Assembly: GCF_900142935.1 (NCBI RefSeq)
Contig: NZ_FSRS01000001.1
Location: forward strand, 2,954,501-3,018,500
Direction: 5' to 3'
DNA from: Rhodovulum sp. ES.010
GTDB lineage: Bacteria > Pseudomonadota > Alphaproteobacteria > Rhodobacterales > Rhodobacteraceae
DNA: 64,000 bases
Shown here piece after piece: positions 58,690 to 64,000 of this stretch; within the stretch, counting starts at the first letter, position 1, and each line of letters starts with the position of its first letter. Made by a program: the position numbers and the translations under genes. The notes under the pieces were generated by a model. It did no database searches. It was given only the letters and a program-made list of their open reading frames with translations, and had not been told where the DNA came from.

Positions 58690-60612
58690 ATGCGCCTGAA
58701 AGCCCTCTGCCTCGCGCTCGCGCTCGCCGCACCCGCCGATGCCGAGCAGGCGGTTCTGGCGACGGTGATGGACGCGGTGCGCGCCGACCGCTGGGAAAAG
58801 GCCTGGGACCTCGCCGACCGCACGGCGCCCGTGGCGCGCGACATCGTCACCTGGCGCTGGCTGCGTGCCGGGCAGGGCGACTTCGAGGACTATCGCGCGT
58901 TCCTTGCACGCAACCCCGATTGGCCCGGGCTCGACCGGCTGCGGGCCGAGGGCGAGGGCAAGATTCCAGGCGGCGGCGCCTCCGACGCGGTGATCGGCTA
59001 TTTCGGCGGCAAGCCGCCCCATACCGGGACCGGTGCCCTGCGGTTGGTGCAGGCACATGCCGCGCGCGACGAGGTGGGCGATGCGCAGGCGATGGCGGTG
59101 CTCGCCTGGCGTACCCTGGTGCTGTCGGAAAACGCGCGGGTCGCGTTCCTCGCCCGTTTCCGCGATCAGCTTGCGCCCCATCACGAGGCCCGCATCGACG
59201 CGATGCTGTGGGACGGGCATTTCGTTTCGGCCCGCCGGATGCTGCCCTTGGTTCCGGAGGGGTGGGAGGCCCTGGTGGCCGCGCGCGAGGCCCTGCGCAA
59301 GCAGGCGCCGGGCGTCGACGCGCTGATCGACACGGTTCCCGAGGCGCTCAAGGACGATCCGGGGCTGGCCTACGAACGCTTTCTTTGGCGCGCGCGGAAG
59401 GGCCGTAACGAGGATGCCATCGCGCTTCTGGACGCGCGCAGCGGCTCGGCGGACTCGCTGGGGCGCCCGGAGGCCTGGGCGGGCTGGCGGCGCGTTTTCG
59501 CCCGAACGGTCCTGAGCGAGTTCGACCCGGGCCTGGCCTATCGCCTGGCATCGCGCCACCATCTCGCGACGGGATCGGACTACGCCGATCTCGAATGGCT
59601 TTCGGGTTTCATCGCGTTGCGCTTCCTAGACGACCCCGAAACGGCGCTCGCGCATTTCGTGAATTTCGAGGCGTCGGTGCGGACGCCGATCAGCCTGGGC
59701 CGCGCGGGCTATTGGCAGGGCCGGGCGCTGGAGGCGCTTGGCCGCACGCAGGAGGCGCGCGCCGCCTACGTGAAGGGGGGCGCGCATCAGACGAGTTTCT
59801 ACGGGCTGCTCGCGGCCGAGCGGGCGGGACTGACGATGGACCCGGCCCTGACCGGGCGCGAGGCGCTCCCCGACTGGCGGGATGCGCCCTGGGCCGAGGG
59901 GTCCGTGGTGCAGGCGGCCCGCCTGTTCCACGAGGCGGGCGAACGCAACCTGATGGAATGGTTCCTCACCCATCTGGCCGAGACTGCCGGCCCCGAGGGC
60001 CAGCGCCAGATCGCCGGGCTGGCGCTGGAGCTTGACGAGCCCCATGTCGCGGTTCGCATCGCCAAGGTCGCGGCGCGGGACGGCAACGTGATCATGCCGG
60101 CCTATTTCCCGGTGACGGAGCTTGCGGCGGGGGATCATCCGGTTCCGACCGAACTTGTCCTGGCGATCGCCCGGCGCGAAAGCGAGTTCGACCCTGCCGT
60201 GGGCAGCGGCGCGGGCGCGCGCGGGCTGATGCAGCTTATGCCGGGCACGGCGCAGGCGATGGCCCGCAAGCTCGGCGTCGAGCATTCCGATGCCGCCCTG
60301 CTGACCGATCCCGACTACAACGCGGAATTGGGGGCGGCCTACCTGGCGCAACTCATCGCCGAATTCGGCGCGAACCCGGTTCTGGTTTCCGTTGGGTACA
60401 ATGCCGGGCCCGGCCGGGCCCGGCGCTGGTCGCGGGTGATGGGCGATCCGCGCGCGGCGGATGTCGATGTGGTGGACTGGATCGAGATGATCCCGTTTCG
60501 CGAAACCCGGAACTACGTGATGCGGGTAGCCGAGTCGCTGCCGGTTTACCGCGCGCGGCTGACAGGCGACACCGCGCCGCTGCGGCTGTCGGAAGAGCTG
60601 AAGGCCCGTTAG
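58690..60612 (+). CDS. slt: Soluble lytic murein transglycosylase
   Basis: Cleaves peptidoglycan glycan strands in the periplasm. The 640-residue protein has a signal peptide (MRLKALCLALALAAPADA), a long helical superhelix of repeats (~25-470) and a C-terminal SLT domain with the catalytic Glu497 in IARRESEFDPAVGSGAGARGLMQLMPGTAQAMA, then VGYNAGPGRARRW. The start at 58690 was chosen for the signal peptide; GTG 58666 is possible. The stop shares TTAG with the convergent transporter gene. Confidence 0.94.
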   Translation: MRLKALCLALALAAPADAEQAVLATVMDAVRADRWEKAWDLADRTAPVARDIVTWRWLRAGQGDFEDYRAFLARNPDWPGLDRLRAEGEGKIPGGGASDAVIGYFGGKPPHTGTGALRLVQAHAARDEVGDAQAMAVLAWRTLVLSENARVAFLARFRDQLAPHHEARIDAMLWDGHFVSARRMLPLVPEGWEALVAAREALRKQAPGVDALIDTVPEALKDDPGLAYERFLWRARKGRNEDAIALLDARSGSADSLGRPEAWAGWRRVFARTVLSEFDPGLAYRLASRHHLATGSDYADLEWLSGFIALRFLDDPETALAHFVNFEASVRTPISLGRAGYWQGRALEALGRTQEARAAYVKGGAHQTSFYGLLAAERAGLTMDPALTGREALPDWRDAPWAEGSVVQAARLFHEAGERNLMEWFLTHLAETAGPEGQRQIAGLALELDEPHVAVRIAKVAARDGNVIMPAYFPVTELAAGDHPVPTELVLAIARRESEFDPAVGSGAGARGLMQLMPGTAQAMARKLGVEHSDAALLTDPDYNAELGAAYLAQLIAEFGANPVLVSVGYNAGPGRARRWSRVMGDPRAADVDVVDWIEMIPFRETRNYVMRVAESLPVYRARLTGDTAPLRLSEELKAR

Positions 60613-61475
60613 GCGCGACGCCGTTCGCGCCACAGCGTGAAGAGGCCTGCCGCCACGACGAGGGCCGCGCCGAGGACCACGTTCGGCCGCAGTGACTCGC
60701 CGAAGACCGTCAGTCCGAGCGCCGAGGCGAAGGCAAGTTGCAGGTAGGCGAATGGCTGCACCGCGCTCGCCTCGGCGACTTCGTAGGCCTTGATCAGCAG
60801 GAAATGTCCGGTGGCCCCGGTCACGCACAAGAGCGCCATCCAGCCCCAGTCGCCGGGCGCCATCGGCTCCCACACCCAAAGCCCGACGGCGGTCATCGCG
60901 ACGGCGCCTACGGTGCCCGTCCAGAAAAAGCTGGTCGCGGCGCTGTCGGCGCGGGCGACGTAGCGGGTGAGCAGCCCGTAAAGCGCGAACATCAGCGCCG
61001 CGGCGAAGGGGATCAGCGCGGCCGGATCGAACACCGCGACGCCGGGCTGCAGGATGATGAGCACCCCAAGGAAGCCCACGCCGATCGCAACCCAGCGCCG
61101 CCAGCCGACCCGTTCGCCCAGAACCGGGCCCGACAGCGCCGCGATGAGCAGCGGATAGCAGGTGAAGACCGCGTGACTCTCGACAAGCCCGAGCGCCACG
61201 AAGCCGGCCACCATCACGCAGATCTCGGCCGCCAGCAGAAGGCCACGGAACGCCTGGACCAGCGGCTGGCGCGTTGCGGCGGCGGCGCGGATGCCCCCGG
61301 CTTTCCGGGTGGCGACGGCGATCACGAAGGCGGCGAAGAACCAGTAGCGGATCATCACCACCATCAGCACGTTGTATTCCCCCGCCAGATGCCGCGAGAG
61401 CCCGTCCTGCACGGCGAACACCATGGTCGTGGCCACCATCAGCAGAATGCCGAGGCGCGTGTTCTGTTCCGTCAT
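60609..61475 (-). CDS. DMT-superfamily (EamA) transporter
   Basis: A 288-residue membrane protein with about ten helices in two EamA repeats (TTMVFAVQDGLSRHLAGEYNVLMVVMIRYWFFA and LIPFAAALMFALYGLLTRYVARADSAATSFFW; PFAYLQLAFASALGLTVFGE near the end). The substrate is unknown: relatives export amino acids, purines or other metabolites. The ATG overlaps the mnmD stop (ATGA). Confidence 0.9.
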   Translation of the reverse strand: MTEQNTRLGILLMVATTMVFAVQDGLSRHLAGEYNVLMVVMIRYWFFAAFVIAVATRKAGGIRAAAATRQPLVQAFRGLLLAAEICVMVAGFVALGLVESHAVFTCYPLLIAALSGPVLGERVGWRRWVAIGVGFLGVLIILQPGVAVFDPAALIPFAAALMFALYGLLTRYVARADSAATSFFWTGTVGAVAMTAVGLWVWEPMAPGDWGWMALLCVTGATGHFLLIKAYEVAEASAVQPFAYLQLAFASALGLTVFGESLRPNVVLGAALVVAAGLFTLWRERRRA

Positions 61476-62149
61476 CCGGGCCGCCTTGCCGCGGTCATGT
61501 GCCGCTTCCCGCCATAGCCGGCGCGGCGTTCGACCGCGAAGCCGGCGGCGGCGAGGGCGCGGCGGACATGGCCTGCGGCCGTGTAGGTCGCCGCGGTGCC
61601 GCCGGGCGCGGTGTGCGCGCCGACCTCGGCCAGCAGGTCGGGGGCCCACAACTCGGGGTTCTTCGCCGGTGAGAACCCGTCGAGAAACCAGGCATCGGCC
61701 TGCCCCGGCCAGCCCGGCAGGCACTGGCGGGCGTCGCCCAGGATGATCTCGGCTTCCAGGTCGTCGGCGCGGATCGTCCGCGCGCCGTCCTGCCATGCGC
61801 GCAGCAGTGGGCCGGCTACGGCTTCCGCCTCGGGGAAGGCGGTTAGCGCGCGTGCGATCTGGTCCGCGCTCATCGGGAATGCCTCGAAGCTGGTGAACCT
61901 CAGCGGTCCGGCCACGCCCGCCGCGCGCCAGGCCACAAGCGCGGCCAGCATGTTGAGCCCCGTGCCAAAGCCGAGTTCGGCGATGTGGAAACCGGGCCGG
62001 AAGCGTTCGGGCAAGTCGTTGCCGGCCAGGAAGACGTGCCGCGACTCCGCCAGCCCGCCCCGCAGCGAGAAATACGGGTCGTCGAATAGCGTCGAAACCG
62101 GCACGCCGCCCCCCGCCCAGGTGAGCTCCGTCCGCTGGCCTTGTTCCAT
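61472..62149 (-). CDS. mnmD: MnmD, tRNA 5-(methyl)aminomethyl-2-thiouridine methyltransferase
   Basis: A stand-alone version of the methyltransferase half of MnmC, 225 residues. It shows LTWAGGGVPVSTLFDDPYFSLRGGLAESRHVFL, the SAM site HIAELGFGTGLNMLAALV and the family signature DAWFLDGFSPAKNPELW. It should methylate nm5(s2)U34 in wobble tRNAs. The start at 62149 (MEQGQRTELTW) fits the family; the longer frame runs into the divergent neighbour. It lies head-to-head with an MnmC-oxidase-like gene, 56 bases apart. Confidence 0.92.
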   Translation of the reverse strand: MEQGQRTELTWAGGGVPVSTLFDDPYFSLRGGLAESRHVFLAGNDLPERFRPGFHIAELGFGTGLNMLAALVAWRAAGVAGPLRFTSFEAFPMSADQIARALTAFPEAEAVAGPLLRAWQDGARTIRADDLEAEIILGDARQCLPGWPGQADAWFLDGFSPAKNPELWAPDLLAEVGAHTAPGGTAATYTAAGHVRRALAAAGFAVERRAGYGGKRHMTAARRPG

Positions 62150-62205
62150 CACATGCCCTAGACCGCCGATGACTGGAGCCGCGAGCATGGGTGAGGGCGA
62201 GAGGA

Positions 62206-63252
62206 ATGGCAACCGACGTGACGGTGATGGGCGCGGGCGTGTTCGGGCTGGCCTGCGCCTATGCCTGCGCCGCGCGCGGTGCGCGCGTGCGTGTCGTGGA
62301 GTGGTCGCATCCGGCGGCCGGCGCCAGCGGAACCCCGGTCGGTGCGCTCGCCCCGCATGTGCCCGAGGGCTGGAATGACAAGAAGGGATTTCAGTTCGAA
62401 AGCCTGCTGATGTCGGACGCGTTCTGGGCCGAGGTCGAGGCGGCAAGCGGTCGGCCCACGGGCTACGCACGCCTAGGCCGGTTCCAGCCGATCGCGGATG
62501 AGCCCGCGCGCGCCCGGGCCGAGGCGCGCGCGGAGGCCGCGGCGACGCTGTGGCGCGGTGCGGCGCGCTGGGAGGTGGTGCCGGCGGACCGGGCGGGCAC
62601 GCTTGCCCCCGTCTCGCCCACGGGCCTGCTGATCCGCGATACGCTGTCGGCCCGGATCGCCCCCCGCGCGGCCTGCGCGGCGCTTGCCGGCGCGGTCGAG
62701 GCGCTCGGCGGCGAGGTGTCGTGCGGCGCCGAGGGGCCCGTCGAGGGAAAGGTGATCTGGGCCACGGGCTATCCCGGCCTCGCGCAGCTTTCGGCGGAGT
62801 TGGGCCGGCAGGTCGGCAGCGGGGTCAAGGGGCAGGCGGCGATCCTTGCGCATGCCGCGCTGGATGCGCCGCAGGTGCATGGCCACGGCCTGCTTATCGT
62901 CCCGCACCATGACGGGACGGTGGCCGTCGGCTCGACGACCGAGCGCGAGTTCGACGATCCCTATTCCACGGATGCTCGCCTGGACGACGTGATCGCCCGC
63001 GCCCGCGCGCTGTGCCCGGCGCTTGAGGGCGCGGAGGTGATGGAGCGCTGGGCCGGCGTGCGCCCGCGGGCGCGGAGCATCGCGCCGATGCTGGGGCCGT
63101 GGCCCGGGCGGTCGGGGCACTACGTGGCCAATGGCGGGTTCAAGATCGGGATCGGTCTGGCGCCCAAGGTGGGCGCGGTGATGGCCGACCTCGTGCTGGA
63201 GGACCGGGAAGAGGGCATCCCGGCGGGGTTTCGGGTCGAGGCGCACCTCTGA
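62206..63252 (+). CDS. FAD-dependent D-amino-acid-oxidase-type protein (MnmC-oxidase/ThiO-like)
   Basis: A 348-residue DAO-family oxidoreductase. The dinucleotide site is VTVMGAGVFGLACAYACAARGARVRVVEW, and HPAAGASGTPVGALAPHVPEGWNDKKGFQFESLL follows. The C-terminal block GVRPRARSIAPMLGPWPGRSGHYVANGGFKIGIGLAPKVGAVMADL closes the FAD fold. The position beside mnmD suggests the role of the MnmC oxidase half (cmnm5U to nm5U), but ThiO or another amine oxidase is also possible. The ATG follows GAGGGCGAGAGGA. Confidence 0.87.
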   Translation: MATDVTVMGAGVFGLACAYACAARGARVRVVEWSHPAAGASGTPVGALAPHVPEGWNDKKGFQFESLLMSDAFWAEVEAASGRPTGYARLGRFQPIADEPARARAEARAEAAATLWRGAARWEVVPADRAGTLAPVSPTGLLIRDTLSARIAPRAACAALAGAVEALGGEVSCGAEGPVEGKVIWATGYPGLAQLSAELGRQVGSGVKGQAAILAHAALDAPQVHGHGLLIVPHHDGTVAVGSTTEREFDDPYSTDARLDDVIARARALCPALEGAEVMERWAGVRPRARSIAPMLGPWPGRSGHYVANGGFKIGIGLAPKVGAVMADLVLEDREEGIPAGFRVEAHL

Positions 63253-63255
63253 GTC

Positions 63256-63495
63256 TCAGCGCCTGTCGAGATAGCTCCGGTAGAGCCAGATCAGCAGCAT
63301 CGCGCCCAGGATGGCCCCGACGAGCCCGGCTGCGATACCCGTCAGCGCCAGCAGCGCTCGCAACACGAAGCCGCCGATGAGCGCCCCGAGAATGCCGATC
63401 GCAAGCGTCACCGGAAGGCTCGCCTCGACGCGCATCAGCCGCGTTGCGATGAAGCCCGCGGCGGCGCCGATGATGACCAGAGCCAGGAACTGCAT
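63256..63495 (-). CDS. GlsB/YeaQ/YmgE-family small membrane protein
   Basis: A 79-residue protein with three hydrophobic, glycine-rich segments (FLALVIIGAAAGFIATRLM, TLAIGILGALIGGFVLRALL, AAGLVGAILGAMLLIWLYRSYL). The family is named 'transglycosylase-associated' and is often stress-induced, with unproven function. It is convergent with the oxidoreductase gene, three bases apart. Confidence 0.88.
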   Translation of the reverse strand: MQFLALVIIGAAAGFIATRLMRVEASLPVTLAIGILGALIGGFVLRALLALTGIAAGLVGAILGAMLLIWLYRSYLDRR

Positions 63496-63551
63496 GGGCC
63501 GACTATGGGCCGGACGGCGGGATTCGCCTAGGGCCGCTTTGGCGCCGAGGC

Positions 63552-63704
63552 CTATTCCCGCGTAAAGACGTCGGTGGAGACCATGCCCTTCGCGGCGGAC
63601 TTGAGCGCCTTGCGCTCCTGCTCCCCGCTCGGAAGCGCGAGGAGCACGAGGGTCACACCCACCAGCCCGGAAAAGCCCAGGAGTTCATATTTCGTCGATT
63701 TCAT
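63552..63704 (-). CDS. Small single-span membrane protein, 50 residues
   Basis: ATG at 63704 is preceded by AGAGGCAGAGCAG, a good ribosome-binding site, and TAG closes the frame at 63552. The product begins MKSTKYELLGFSGLV, has one hydrophobic segment (LLGFSGLVGVTLVLLALP) and a charged C-terminal tail (EQERKALKSAAKG, then VFTRE). I do not know its function. The good site and the membrane-protein composition support a real gene. Confidence 0.6.
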   Translation of the reverse strand: MKSTKYELLGFSGLVGVTLVLLALPSGEQERKALKSAAKGMVSTDVFTRE

Positions 63705-63827
63705 CTGCTCTGCCTCTTTTTTGGAAGCATGGCATCGATCGTCGCATACATCAACGAGGGTGTGCGGCGATTCCCGGCCCGTTGCCGGCGCGCCGCACGA
63801 ACCGTGGCGGATGCGCCGGCGGGCGCG

Positions 63828-64000
63828 TCAATCGAGGCGGTCGGGTAGGCGGAAGCCTCGAAGGATCTCGTCGGCCGACATCGGCCGCTTGCCTTGGCGC
63901 TGCGCCTGCAGCAGGTCCACCGCCCCTTCGCCGCAGGCGATCCGCAGCCCGCCGAGAACCGTGCCGGGCGCCCCGGCCCCCTCGACCGCCCGTGCGCGCA
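63828..64000 (-). CDS. fmt: Methionyl-tRNA formyltransferase, 3' end only
   Basis: The last ~57 residues of a minus-strand gene that continues past the right edge. The frame shows [40 protein letters not shown] and ends in TGA at 63828-63830. This matches the C-terminal beta-barrel domain of Fmt, which formylates initiator Met-tRNA. The catalytic N-terminal domain is outside the window. A 123-base gap separates it from the small membrane protein. Confidence 0.82.
   Translation of the reverse strand, partial: RARAVEGAGAPGTVLGGLRIACGEGAVDLLQAQRQGKRPMSADEILRGFRLPDRLD

Overview
The window is a gene-dense, GC-rich chromosomal segment of an alphaproteobacterium, most likely of the Rhodobacteraceae (Roseobacter/Rhodovulum/Paracoccus-like). 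The grounds are the high GC, DUF2794, DUF6478-like and DUF6635-like proteins typical of that family, a GTTC-N7-GTTC LexA box of the alphaproteobacterial type, and an iron-control (Irr) element in front of mbfA. I see no phage, insertion sequence, integrase, CRISPR array, rRNA or tRNA. The organisation is that of a core chromosome: short operons, many ATGA/GTGA start-stop overlaps, and several convergent pairs that share their stop bases.

Layout. 1-5.2 kb: a cut-off DUF4139/MuiA gene, then on the minus strand glmU-glmS-alkD-like (amino-sugar synthesis with a DNA-repair gene coupled to it). 5.3-7.2 kb: gph and a DegT/DnrJ-type aminotransferase, overlapping. 7.2-9.2 kb (minus): beta-carbonic anhydrase, SbtA bicarbonate transporter and its P-II-like partner SbtB, an inorganic-carbon uptake module. 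9.3-12.3 kb: hypothetical protein, M17 aminopeptidase coupled to an NlpC/P60 peptidase, DUF2794. 12.3-14.3 kb: an SOS-type imuB with a LexA box but no imuA or dnaE2 beside it. 14.4-19.7 kb: glutathione-dependent formaldehyde oxidation (adhC, fghA) interrupted by an orphan T4 gp19-like tail-tube gene, a NYN/OST-HTH protein, a TetR regulator and the Irr-type iron exporter mbfA.

19.7-25 kb: DUF188, HAD hydrolase, ornithine-cyclodeaminase-like enzyme, alpha/beta hydrolase, zapE. 23.8-28 kb (minus): accD-folC and two tandem CPBP membrane proteases. 28-34.6 kb: ilvD, a lipoprotein, a DUF6478-like protein, a 2,4-dienoyl-CoA-reductase-like flavoprotein and a LysR regulator. 34.6-37.6 kb (minus): cinA-like, GNAT, AhpD-like, OmpA-like operon. 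37.6-40.9 kb: sfsA, map and a hydrolase fused to a membrane domain. 40.9-47 kb: mainly minus-strand housekeeping (rsmD, ferredoxin-reductase-like, phhB, FemAB-like GNAT, GDPD, RidA) with a plus-strand peroxiredoxin. 47.1-50.8 kb: mlaA-mlaC facing a class A penicillin-binding protein. 51-52.7 kb: glnK-amtB with a clear terminator. 52.8-55.4 kb (minus): aminotransferase, sulfurtransferase, smpB. 55.4-57 kb: gene-free stretch, Hint-domain protein, DUF4399 protein. 57.2-64 kb: dapA-trmO-like, slt, DMT transporter, mnmD facing an MnmC-oxidase-like gene, YeaQ-type protein, a 50-residue small membrane protein and the 3' end of fmt.

Most genes belong to known families. The points most worth following are the LexA-controlled solitary imuB, the carbonic anhydrase-SbtA-SbtB cluster, the tail-tube gene coupled to adhC, the iron-control element before mbfA, and a repeated palindromic intergenic element (near 18.6 and 57.1 kb). 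I found no convincing wholly new multi-gene system.
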